In this document: positions 17,360-25,935 of the stretch, piece after piece | Position numbering within the stretch: position 1 is the stretch's first letter | Layout of the letters: every line of letters starts with the position of its first letter | Source of the DNA: Pseudopedobacter sp035496935 | Lineage (GTDB): Bacteria > Bacteroidota > Bacteroidia > Sphingobacteriales > Sphingobacteriaceae | Assembly (NCBI GenBank): GCA_035496935.1 | Contig: DATJED010000010.1 | Span: 1 to 64,000 of the forward strand | Direction: 5' to 3' | Length of the DNA stretch: 64,000 bases | Notes under the pieces: generated by a model | The model's input: the letters and a program-made list of their open reading frames with translations, nothing else | Told to the model about the DNA's origin: nothing | The model's database searches: none | Made by a program: the position numbers and the translations under genes

Positions 17360-18787
17360 ATGAGAAAAAAATTACGAAATTTCTTTCTAACATTTTTGAG
17401 CGGTTTCATTATACTATTATTCTATGCTTGCCAGGACAAGCAAGAAATAGATACGCCACAAGTTTCTTCCTTTCAGATTGATGAATCGGCTTATATGGCC
17501 GACAGCATTCCTCTCGGAATAACCGTAGATGGAAAATACGACATGAACAGCGTTAGAATATTGTTTTTTATCAATGATGAAAAAATCTCTGAAGCCTTGA
17601 TTCCTACTAACAAAGTCGGGAGTTTCGCAACAAAACTCTATGTTCCTTATGCAAAAGACGTTGCGGACGGAACTGCTGAATTACAAATTGTACCTCGGAA
17701 CAAGAATTTTAATTATTCGGTAAAGACTATTCCTATCAAAATTATACGCCCTAAATTCCCATTTCTTACCTTAAAAACGGCTTACGGTGATTACCAAATG
17801 GATCCTGTGCCTGGCGAGCCGTATAAGTATTCGGTAACTTCTAATTTCCCCACGCGATCGTTAAATGCACTTATTGAGGCTCCGGCTTATGGCAATAACG
17901 GGAATGCATTTTATTTTGGTGGGACGACAATAGTCGCAAATGCCTCTGAAACGGATTCAATACCTTTTAAAGCAGATCCATCATTGGGTCCAAACTATAC
18001 TGTTTCTTTCGATACACGTACGTTTGAAGCCGAACCTTTTTTAAAACCGTCATTTGGCGGAAATGAATTCCCAGCTTTTAATGCCGGTATGGCGGTTATT
18101 GAGCATAGTTTCACTCAAAACCAAGCAATAGCAATAACAGGGATAGCAGATATTAGTGACTGGTGGATTGATCCAACCTTCCTCGACAAAGTTACAAACG
18201 GATATAAATTTAGAGCGATAGACGGTAAATATCGGATAACGGCTGACCAAAATCTTAAATATTTTAAGATAGAGCCCATGAATGGAAATGGTTTGGCAGA
18301 TTTCGACCCAGCTACTAAAGCCGGTGGCGTATGGATAAATGGAGGCATTGGTGCGCTCGAAGGTTCAGCCCCGGCTGGAAGGTTAGGTATACCCTCAATG
18401 ACCACAAATCCTAGTCTATGGAACGCCGATAAAAATATTGCTATGGCTCCAAAGGGGAACGGAATCTATGAGATCAAGTTAATTGCCAATCAGACTTTGT
18501 TTCTAAGTAACGTATCGGGCAGTACAGCTGGAATAAGCTTCTATCAAAACAGTCGATCCAAAGACAATGCGTTCGCATTAGAATTAGTCCAGTCCTTATA
18601 CGGAAGTCCTGGGTCCCCTTCAACTTCTGGAGGATCAGCTCGATTCGAGCTAAAACCAGCTTCTGCAAATAGCAATGGCGATATGATTTGCTCAGGAAGT
18701 AATAGAAGTCTTGGAAACGGAAGGACGTATGTGTTTAGTATAGATACTAAATCTACACCGGCGAAAATATCAATCAGTTTAGAATAA
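17360..18787 (+). CDS. SusE/SusF-like surface glycan-binding lipoprotein (DUF5121/DUF5125-like)
   Basis: A 475-residue lipoprotein with lipobox FYAC (C24). The N-terminal ~120 residues look like an Ig-like all-beta domain (MADSIPLGITVDGKYD..VRILFFIND). Later segments carry WWIDPTFLDKV, YRITADQNLKYFKIEP and GGVWINGGIGALE, which I associate with DUF5121/DUF5125 PUL proteins. The expected role is capture of polysaccharide on the cell surface for the adjacent SusCD complex. It is encoded upstream of SusC rather than after SusD, which is not the usual order. The SusC frame follows after a short gap. No catalytic residues were recognised. Confidence 0.65.
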   Translation: MRKKLRNFFLTFLSGFIILLFYACQDKQEIDTPQVSSFQIDESAYMADSIPLGITVDGKYDMNSVRILFFINDEKISEALIPTNKVGSFATKLYVPYAKDVADGTAELQIVPRNKNFNYSVKTIPIKIIRPKFPFLTLKTAYGDYQMDPVPGEPYKYSVTSNFPTRSLNALIEAPAYGNNGNAFYFGGTTIVANASETDSIPFKADPSLGPNYTVSFDTRTFEAEPFLKPSFGGNEFPAFNAGMAVIEHSFTQNQAIAITGIADISDWWIDPTFLDKVTNGYKFRAIDGKYRITADQNLKYFKIEPMNGNGLADFDPATKAGGVWINGGIGALEGSAPAGRLGIPSMTTNPSLWNADKNIAMAPKGNGIYEIKLIANQTLFLSNVSGSTAGISFYQNSRSKDNAFALELVQSLYGSPGSPSTSGGSARFELKPASANSNGDMICSGSNRSLGNGRTYVFSIDTKSTPAKISISLE

Positions 18788-18845
18788 TTAGACCTGATAA
18801 ATAATGGAAATAGCAAAAAAAATACATACAGAGTCAGACATTTTT

Positions 18846-21800
18846 ATGTCTATAAAATATTATTGCCTAAGCCTAATTATATTATGTTGCCTATCATCAG
18901 GATTATCGGCTCAAACCACTTCCCAAATTTCGGGTTTGGTTACGGATAATGATGGTAATCCTTTGGTTGGCGTAGCAGTTTCTATAAAGAATACTACTAT
19001 CGGTTCTGTTACAGATGCCAACGGAAAGTATTTGGTAAAGGCAAAAACTGGTGATATCCTTGTATTCCGATATCTTGGATTCGTTACTGAGGAACGAAAA
19101 CTCAAAGACGAGAAGACACTTAATGTTCGCCTTTTAGATTCTCCCTCTGACCTTGGAGAAATAGTAGTTGTAGGATACGGCCAGCAAAAGAAAGAGAGCG
19201 TGGTATCATCCATAAGTACGATTACAGCTAAAGAGCTGTCTGTAACCGGCCGGTCCCTTTCTAACTCCATTGCCGGAAAATTAGCAGGCGTAATCGCTCG
19301 TCAACCTTCAGGAGAACCTGGATATGACGACGCTAATTTCTGGATCCGTGGTGTAAGCTCTTTTGCCGGAGGCACAAGTCCATTAATCATCATAGATGGT
19401 GTCCCACGTAGCAAAGCCGATATGAGCAATATCCCGGTAGAACAGATAGAAACTTTTTCTGTATTAAAAGATGCATCCGCCACAGCAGTATACGGAGCAG
19501 AGGGTGCAAACGGAGTTATCTTGGTCAATACCAAACGTGGAGCCCAGCAAAAAACCGTAATATCTGCTAACGCAGAGCATGCGGTTCGTACTCCAATCAG
19601 AGTTCCTCAATCCCTTGATTCATACCGGACCCTAAGTTTGTATAATGAGGCAAATTGGAATTACTTAGGAAATCCGCTTACGGGCTGGTTGCCTCCTTAT
19701 GATGATGCAACTTTATCGAAATATCGCACAGGTGAAGATCCGGATTTATATCCGAATACCAATTGGTTGGACTTATTGAAGAGCAATACTAACGTAGATA
19801 GGTATACTGTGAACTTTAGAGGTGGCTCCGACAAAACCAAGTTTTTTACTTCCGCAGCTTACTATACAGAAGATGGATTGTACAACAGTAATACGGTAGA
19901 AAATTACAATGCAAATCTGAAGTATGAGCGTTTTAACCTACGTTCCAACATAGATATGGATTTAACCAAGACTACAAAAATGTCTGTAGATATGTCTGGT
20001 TACTTTGTAAAGCAAAATGCGCCTATGACAAATGCAAATGACTTATGGAGTATCATTTCGATGTCTCCACGTTATTTATTCCCCATGGTTTATTCAGATG
20101 GATCTTTTGCGGAACATCCTCAGTATTCCGCAGGAAGTGTCGGTACTGCAGAACGGGCAAATCCTTATAATTTACTTAACAATATGGGCTATACAAAAAA
20201 CTGGGAAGTCACCATACAGTCGAGAGTTAATTTAATACAAGATTTGGATGTACTCACTAAAGGACTATCATGGAGAGGAGCTGTAAGTTTTGATGCGCTA
20301 ACACAAGGGCGACTTAATAGAACTAAAGAAGCAAAATCCTTCTATGCTTCTGGGAGAGATGATGATGGAAATCTGATTTTTAGTCAGGTACGGGCAGGTT
20401 CTGCATTGTCAAATCCTTCATCAGGAGGCAGTTCAGGGGAACGCAAAATTTATCTGGAAACTGCGTTGGATTATAAACGTACTTTCGGCAAGCATGATGT
20501 ATCTGGGTTAGTACTTTACAACCAAAAAGAAACTCAATTTCAGTCCAGAAGCAATGGCTTAGAGATGTTGCCCTATCGTAAACAAAGTGTGGTTGCGCGT
20601 ACTACCTATGGCTATGACGGGCGGTACCTCTTGGAAGCTAGTATGGGTATGACAGGTAGTGAAAACTTTGCAGCCGGAAACCGCTGGGGAACATTCCCTG
20701 CGGTAGGTGCCGCATGGTGGATCAGTCATGAAGACTTTTGGAAGCCAATTATAAACACTTTCGATAAGTTAAAACTTAGGGTATCTTATGGTAAAACGGG
20801 AAATGATGTGCTTTCTAGTGACATGTCTCGTTTCCCTTATCGCGAAAGAGTTAATGAGGGCGAAGCAGGATATAATTTTTCTTGGACTGGTGGTGCCGGC
20901 GTTCCAAATAACGGCCAGGGAGGGGGAAGTCCCGGTGCAGGTATTGTGGAGAGTGATTACGCTACGCCCACACTTGCTTGGGAAATTGAAAACAAGTTCA
21001 ATACTGGGGTTGATATTGGGCTATTTAATGGACGTATAGACGCCAGTGTAGATTATTTCTCTAACGAGCGTTACGATATTCTTATCCGACGTAATACTAT
21101 TCCAACGGCTGCAGGGTTAAGAGTAAATCCAATGCAAAACTTTGGAAGGACAAAGAATCGAGGCTTAGATTTAAGCTTTGTTGGTAAGCAAGCGGTAGGA
21201 GATTTCATGCTTACCGGAAGGTTAAACTACACTTATACAAAAAATAAGATTACTGAATATGATGAAATTCCTAAATCATTTGAATACCAAGCCTATACAG
21301 GGCAAAGTATTGGACAGCCCTATGTATATATCGCCGAAGGACTCTATACTCCTGATGATTTTATTATAACAACTAATTCAAATGGTTCAGAAACTTATGA
21401 ACTTAAACCGGGTTTGCCTGATCCAAAATTAGCAGTGTCCCCTGGTGATGTGCGTTTTCGTGATTTAAGCGGAGATGGAATAATTAGCAGTGATGACCAG
21501 ACTTATAATAACGGGCTATATTCTACGGTTACGCCAGGAATAGTATATGGTTTCGGGCTGACCGTAGACTGGAAAAGATTCAGCGTGGGAGCATTTTTTC
21601 AAGGGGCAGGTAATATTTCCAGTAATTTATTAAATAAAGCTGAAAACTTTTATCCATTCCAGCGATCTATAGCTGATGCTGCGCTAAGAACAGAAGCGAT
21701 GAGCCGCTGGCGTTATGAAGATCCTTACAATCAAGACGTATTGTTTCCTAGAACAAGTACTACCGTGAATTCCAATAACACCCGAGGAAGTACTTGGTGG

Positions 21801-22028
21801 TACCGTGATGCATCATATATACGTCTGAAAAATGTGGAGTTAGGCTATAACTTTGATCCTAAGCTGTTAAAAAAGTTATATATAAATGGTGTACGCCTAT
21901 ATGTTCAGGGCGAAAATCTACATACATGGGATAAAATAAAATTTTGGGATCCGGAAGAAACAGATCGTTCGGGTGCTAGGTACCCGATCAGTTCTACCTG
22001 GACGTTTGGCTTAGATGTAACTTTTTAA
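18846..22028 (+). CDS. SusC-like TonB-dependent outer-membrane transporter (first pair)
   Basis: This is a SusC/RagA family importer of about 1060 residues. The start at 18846 (MSIKYYCLSLI...) begins a proper signal peptide ending LSAQ; an in-frame ATG at 18804 would add 14 charged residues before it and is less likely. Order: signal peptide, carboxypeptidase-regulatory-like domain (ISGLVTDNDGNPLVGVAVSI), TonB-box/plug (GEIVVVGYGQQKKESVVS, DVSKD-like SVLKDASATAVYGAEGANG) and a 22-strand barrel ending TFGLDVTF. With the SusD 10 bp downstream it should import oligosaccharides across the outer membrane using TonB energy. It is clearly diverged from the second SusC at 25936. Confidence 0.95.
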   Translation: MSIKYYCLSLIILCCLSSGLSAQTTSQISGLVTDNDGNPLVGVAVSIKNTTIGSVTDANGKYLVKAKTGDILVFRYLGFVTEERKLKDEKTLNVRLLDSPSDLGEIVVVGYGQQKKESVVSSISTITAKELSVTGRSLSNSIAGKLAGVIARQPSGEPGYDDANFWIRGVSSFAGGTSPLIIIDGVPRSKADMSNIPVEQIETFSVLKDASATAVYGAEGANGVILVNTKRGAQQKTVISANAEHAVRTPIRVPQSLDSYRTLSLYNEANWNYLGNPLTGWLPPYDDATLSKYRTGEDPDLYPNTNWLDLLKSNTNVDRYTVNFRGGSDKTKFFTSAAYYTEDGLYNSNTVENYNANLKYERFNLRSNIDMDLTKTTKMSVDMSGYFVKQNAPMTNANDLWSIISMSPRYLFPMVYSDGSFAEHPQYSAGSVGTAERANPYNLLNNMGYTKNWEVTIQSRVNLIQDLDVLTKGLSWRGAVSFDALTQGRLNRTKEAKSFYASGRDDDGNLIFSQVRAGSALSNPSSGGSSGERKIYLETALDYKRTFGKHDVSGLVLYNQKETQFQSRSNGLEMLPYRKQSVVARTTYGYDGRYLLEASMGMTGSENFAAGNRWGTFPAVGAAWWISHEDFWKPIINTFDKLKLRVSYGKTGNDVLSSDMSRFPYRERVNEGEAGYNFSWTGGAGVPNNGQGGGSPGAGIVESDYATPTLAWEIENKFNTGVDIGLFNGRIDASVDYFSNERYDILIRRNTIPTAAGLRVNPMQNFGRTKNRGLDLSFVGKQAVGDFMLTGRLNYTYTKNKITEYDEIPKSFEYQAYTGQSIGQPYVYIAEGLYTPDDFIITTNSNGSETYELKPGLPDPKLAVSPGDVRFRDLSGDGIISSDDQTYNNGLYSTVTPGIVYGFGLTVDWKRFSVGAFFQGAGNISSNLLNKAENFYPFQRSIADAALRTEAMSRWRYEDPYNQDVLFPRTSTTVNSNNTRGSTWWYRDASYIRLKNVELGYNFDPKLLKKLYINGVRLYVQGENLHTWDKIKFWDPEETDRSGARYPISSTWTFGLDVTF

Positions 22029-22038
22029 ATTAACCATT

Positions 22039-24099
22039 ATGAAAAAATTAAATAAAATACTTTTTTCCACGCTAATAACTGTTGCTACACTGTTAGCTTC
22101 ATCGTGTAATAAAGCTTACCTTGATGTATCGTCGGAGTTGTCTGACAACCTAACCATCGACGGAGTGTTTGAGAATGCAGATTACACCAAACGCTGGCAT
22201 GGTAACATTTTTAACTGTATTATAGAGTATTCAAAAAATGCATCAAGTGCTGATGCAATGAGCAACCCGTGGTCGGCCATTTCCGGGGAAATAGTAGCTA
22301 ACTTTGCTCGTAATACGATGGTAGCTGGGTACACTCCGGCCAGCTCCAACTACCACAGGTGGGCTACACAATATAAATACATAAGACAGGCTCTTATATT
22401 TTTGAACAGAGCACATGCTATTGGTGTTGGTAGCGGAAGCGGTACACTACCAGAAGACGAAGTGCTTAGAATGAAAGATGAGTCTAAGTTTTTAATAGCT
22501 TATTCTTATTTTACACTGCTTGAGCTTTACGGCCCGGTACCGTTAATTACTGACGTCGCGAATCCTGAAGACCAGAATATTGACTATGCTCGAGCTCCTA
22601 TGGATGATGTGATCAATTACATTGATAGTTTATTAGCAGAAGTTATAAATGCCGATAGACTGCCCTCTACCATTAGTAAAAGTGATGCCAATAATTACAA
22701 TACGTCACAAATGGTAAGACCCACTCTGGTATTAGCCAAGGCACTACGGGCAAAGCTATGGGTTTATGCAGCCTCTAAATTATTTAACGGAGGCTTTGCG
22801 GAGAGTTTAAACATTACAAACAAGGATGGAAGCCACCTTTTCCCGGCTTATAATCCTGAAAAGTGGCAAACTGCAAAATTAAGGCTCGAAGAATTTCTTA
22901 CTTACGCAGAATCGTTAGGGCATGGGTTATATAAAGAGTATTATCCAGGCACAACAGATATTAATGCTGACGCGTCTGTATATCAGGTTTTGCAAAAGTA
23001 CAATGAAGAAATCATATGGGCTACGGCATATAACGACTATAGTAATCCTAACAATCAGGAGCGTCGTTCAAACCCGACAAATTTATACCCAAGCCCCACA
23101 AACTTTGCTAATATCTCAGTTTCGCAGGAATCTGTTGATGCGTTCTTTATGAACAATGGATTAACTATTTATGATCAAGGATCTGGTTATAAAGAAGACG
23201 GATTTACAACAGTAAATAACCCTACTCACGTTAATAACAATCCAGATCCTAATATATTTAACATGTATGCAAATCGTGAATCCCGTTTTTATGCCGCTAT
23301 AGGCTATAACGGCAAAAGCTGGCATATTCATGCTAATGAGAATAATAACCCTAACGGTGTGTTCTATCAATGGTTTAGTCGTGGCAAACCATCCGGTATA
23401 GGAAACGGTGAAAATTCACCTAGGGCTGGATATTTGTTTTATAAGTTTAAACATCGCCGTATTGCACAGGGATTAACAACTATTAATGTGGCTGGCGCAC
23501 CTGGCACACCGTTTACCGTTTATACCTCATGGTCTCGCCCATCCGTTTTGCTACGTATGGCAGATTTTTACCTTTATTATGCGGAAGTATTAAATGAAAT
23601 AGATCCAGGTGATTCTAGAATCATTGAATACATAGATAAAATCAGAGAAAGAGCAGGAATATCAGGTTATGCGGCACTTGACGCAAACAACCTTAAAAAA
23701 GGGGTGATAGGAAATAAAGAAGCGCAATTTAAAGCGATAGTACAAGAGCGCCATGCCGAGTTTATAGGGGAGGGACAAAGATGGTTTGACATGCGTAGAT
23801 GGATGATTTGCGATCCTGTGCCTGCCAACCAGCCGGATAAAGGCGGAGTAGATGGTGATATGACCAGAATGAGTGGAATGTATATGAATGGTTTTGACAA
23901 TGTTAAATTAAAAATAGGGAATGTTGAAACTATAACAAAACCTCTTGGCGATGTCGATTCATTCTTCCAACGTACCCAACTTGAAAACCGTCGATGGTCT
24001 AAGGAGTACTATTGGTATCCGGTACCTCAAGATGAGATTAATAAGAGTAGAGGGCATTTGTTGGTTCAAAATCCATTATGGCCTGTAGTACAGGAATAA
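22039..24099 (+). CDS. SusD/RagB-like glycan-binding lipoprotein (first pair)
   Basis: A 686-residue outer-membrane lipoprotein with lipobox ASSC (C23). Helical TPR-like SusD features include RWATQYKYIRQALIFLNRA, FLIAYSYFTLLELYGPVPLI, AKALRAKLWVYAASKLFN, and the C-terminal IVQERHAEFIGEGQRWFDMR..YWYPVPQDEI. It acts as the lid of the SusC channel and binds the glycan. It is longer than the second SusD (553 residues), mainly from insertions around 290-440. A strong terminator follows at 24150. Confidence 0.95.
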   Translation: MKKLNKILFSTLITVATLLASSCNKAYLDVSSELSDNLTIDGVFENADYTKRWHGNIFNCIIEYSKNASSADAMSNPWSAISGEIVANFARNTMVAGYTPASSNYHRWATQYKYIRQALIFLNRAHAIGVGSGSGTLPEDEVLRMKDESKFLIAYSYFTLLELYGPVPLITDVANPEDQNIDYARAPMDDVINYIDSLLAEVINADRLPSTISKSDANNYNTSQMVRPTLVLAKALRAKLWVYAASKLFNGGFAESLNITNKDGSHLFPAYNPEKWQTAKLRLEEFLTYAESLGHGLYKEYYPGTTDINADASVYQVLQKYNEEIIWATAYNDYSNPNNQERRSNPTNLYPSPTNFANISVSQESVDAFFMNNGLTIYDQGSGYKEDGFTTVNNPTHVNNNPDPNIFNMYANRESRFYAAIGYNGKSWHIHANENNNPNGVFYQWFSRGKPSGIGNGENSPRAGYLFYKFKHRRIAQGLTTINVAGAPGTPFTVYTSWSRPSVLLRMADFYLYYAEVLNEIDPGDSRIIEYIDKIRERAGISGYAALDANNLKKGVIGNKEAQFKAIVQERHAEFIGEGQRWFDMRRWMICDPVPANQPDKGGVDGDMTRMSGMYMNGFDNVKLKIGNVETITKPLGDVDSFFQRTQLENRRWSKEYYWYPVPQDEINKSRGHLLVQNPLWPVVQE

Positions 24100-24149
24100 A
24101 AAGCCATATCATTTGTTCAGTTTCTTACGATGTAGATAAAACAAATGTG

Positions 24150-24183
24150 AAGGGTTAGGAATTATCAGGTCCTAACCCTTTTT
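24150..24183 (+). terminator. rho-independent terminator after the first SusD
   Basis: A perfect 11 bp stem, AAGGGTTAGGA (24150-24160) with TCCTAACCCTT (24170-24180), has a 9 base loop and runs into a T tract. It separates the SusD gene from the following PL14-like gene, which must be read by read-through or from its own promoter in 24184-24298. Confidence 0.9.
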
Positions 24184-24298
24184 ATCATTTGGCTTGATAT
24201 AAGTTACCTGGTACTTTTTAGGATACAGGATTCTTGAAGCATTGATATACGTCCAACGTTAGAAAAAATAAACAAAACTTAGAATTTTAATAAAACAA

Positions 24299-25153
24299 AT
24301 GGAAAAAATTAAACATATCGCACTGGCTGTAGGTCTAATAGTGCCGCTACTTTTTATAGCTTGTAAAAAAAGTAAAACAAATGATTTTGTAGTTGATAAC
24401 GATATAAAAACTCCTCCTCCAACAGGAATTAAAGAAACGACTGTAACCTTTAGCCGACCAGATGGAGCATACACCAAGGCGCAAGCAGAATCAGATTTGG
24501 GTGTCCCTATCATCATGACGTGGCAAAATACAGATATCTACAGCAATCAAGCGAGAGTTCGTATTCCAGCTAATTCGCTATCTAAAGGGAATATTGTAAA
24601 TATTGATGTCGTCGACGGAACGGAATATGAAGTTTCTTTTAAAATTAAATTCGGGTCTAACTTCGATTGGAGTAGAGGAGGGAAAGTTGGTTTCGGGCTA
24701 CATATAGGCAACGGTTACACAGGCTGTAATAAAGCCGATAACGGATTAGGAGGAACCGCCAGGCTAATGTGGTATAATCCAACGGGTACAAAAACCAACC
24801 ATGTAACCACTGGCACATATTTTAGACCCTATGTTTATTATAAAGACATGCCCGACGATTGTGGGGACGATTTTGGAAAACGAAGCAAAGAATTGAAGAC
24901 GGATACGTGGTATACTGTTAAAATCAGGGCAAAAAGCAATACAGGAACCAATACGGATGGTTCGGTCTCTTACGAGATTGATGGCCAAACTATTTTGAGT
25001 CAAGCCATTAGATGGACTACGAACGATGATTATAGAAAAATAAAATACATCACTTTCCATACTTTTAGAGGAGGAAGCCAGGAGTATTGGGAAACCACAA
25101 CAGACGGACTTATTTATTACGATGATCTGACGTTTACTCGCATTGCTAATTAA
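24299..25153 (+). CDS. PL14-like polysaccharide lyase, lipoprotein (paralogue 2)
   Basis: A 284-residue lipoprotein with lipobox FIAC (C22), homologous to the protein at 10418. It conserves the same blocks: YEVSFKIKFGSNFDWSRGGK, GFGLHIGNGYTG, ARLMWYNP, PYVYYKDMP, YTVKIRAKSNTGTN, IRWTTND, FHTFRGGSQEYW and IYYDDL. An extra Cys pair (about C141 and C184) occurs in GYTGCNKAD and PDDCGDDF and is absent from paralogue 1. It is probably a cell-surface endo-lyase or binding protein feeding the first SusCD pair. It follows a strong terminator and ends just before the direct repeat copy 2. Confidence 0.65.
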   Translation: MEKIKHIALAVGLIVPLLFIACKKSKTNDFVVDNDIKTPPPTGIKETTVTFSRPDGAYTKAQAESDLGVPIIMTWQNTDIYSNQARVRIPANSLSKGNIVNIDVVDGTEYEVSFKIKFGSNFDWSRGGKVGFGLHIGNGYTGCNKADNGLGGTARLMWYNPTGTKTNHVTTGTYFRPYVYYKDMPDDCGDDFGKRSKELKTDTWYTVKIRAKSNTGTNTDGSVSYEIDGQTILSQAIRWTTNDDYRKIKYITFHTFRGGSQEYWETTTDGLIYYDDLTFTRIAN

Positions 25154-25189
25154 TGCTGAATAGATGCATTAATAACGAATGTTCAATTA

Positions 25190-25745
25190 GGCATGCAGGC
25201 CGTTCCATTAATTTTCAGCAACAAAGAGCTTACCGTTAAAATCGAGGTTTTGTAAGCAAATTTCCTTTGAAACTTATTTTAAGGCTGTTAAACACGCCGT
25301 TGTTTAAAAGCTTTTTGTTTTTGTAAACTAAATTCTCATTGCTTTAGCGAGCATTTTCCAACTAATCGTTCCTATGTATTTAGGCCAAACCGGGTAAAAT
25401 TTTAAAAAATTGGCGGTTTATATTAAAAATCGTGTTTTTATAGTTTTTTTTCTTCGTTATGTAAGCGTGTCACCATTCTTTTTGTAATCTTCTAAAATAG
25501 CTCAATACGTTTAAATACACAATATTATCGCAATTCTTTAATTGTAATTAAAGCGTATCATTATTGTTATAAGTATCTTATTTACAACACTTTATGTAAA
25601 AATATCTATTGCATATTAAATGAATGTGTTCTACCTTTAACCTCATCATCAAGGAGTGTAGCTCCATCGCTTTACAAACCTAAGCGTAGATGAACCAATT
25701 ACTAATTGTTTAACCACCAAACCAAATTATTTATGAAGTAAAATA
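25190..25745. repeat. ~550 bp direct repeat, copy 2
   Basis: The partner of 16634-17190, offset by about 8556 bp. It begins abruptly with GGCATGCAGGCCGTTCC, in the middle of what is coding sequence in copy 1, so the left breakpoint is sharp. The first ~85 bp are identical, and the remainder is diverged but collinear. It carries a truncated 3' end of the Tat-exported enzyme with no 5' part. Confidence 0.85.
25551..25594 (+). promoter_or_regulatory. shared PUL promoter-proximal element, copy 3
   Basis: AAGCGTAT is followed by a 36 bp block (CATTATTGTTATAAGTATCT...) ending ACTTTA. It sits at the same place in the repeat as copy 2 but has diverged within the block. The GYGTAT head and the spacing are kept. 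It lies about 340 bp before the second SusC. Confidence 0.4.
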
Positions 25746-25935
25746 CTTTCTAAAACACCAATTTTTTAATCTAAACGAAGCGTATCGAAAATACAAATAC
25801 TCAAAGGCTTATTACAAATCCAAAACCGTCGAAAACCAGTAATACTATTATTGTTAGCCGGGAGCCTTATCAATTGGGTTAATTATTTAGAACCTTCTAA
25901 AAACTAATTAATCAGACAAACCAATTAAACAAGCA

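Larger units (their letters stand above)
25154..25935. promoter_or_regulatory. non-coding region with repeat copy 2 and the second SusC promoter
   Basis: No gene is intact in these 782 bp. From 25190 to 25253 there is an orphan copy of the last 22 codons and stop of the Tat-exported enzyme, then a decayed copy of its terminator, then a promoter region related to 16780-17190 with the shared element at 25551-25594. After about 25745 the sequence is unique leader DNA. The leader to the SusC start at 25936 is about 340 bp. Confidence 0.6.

Noticed and set aside
18804..18845. Earlier ATG for the first SusC
   Set aside because: It would put 14 charged residues before a good signal peptide; the ATG at 18846 is preferred.
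16634..25745. Composite transposon carrying the SusCD module
   Set aside because: The repeats flanking it are part of a gene end and promoter, not an insertion sequence, and there is no transposase inside.
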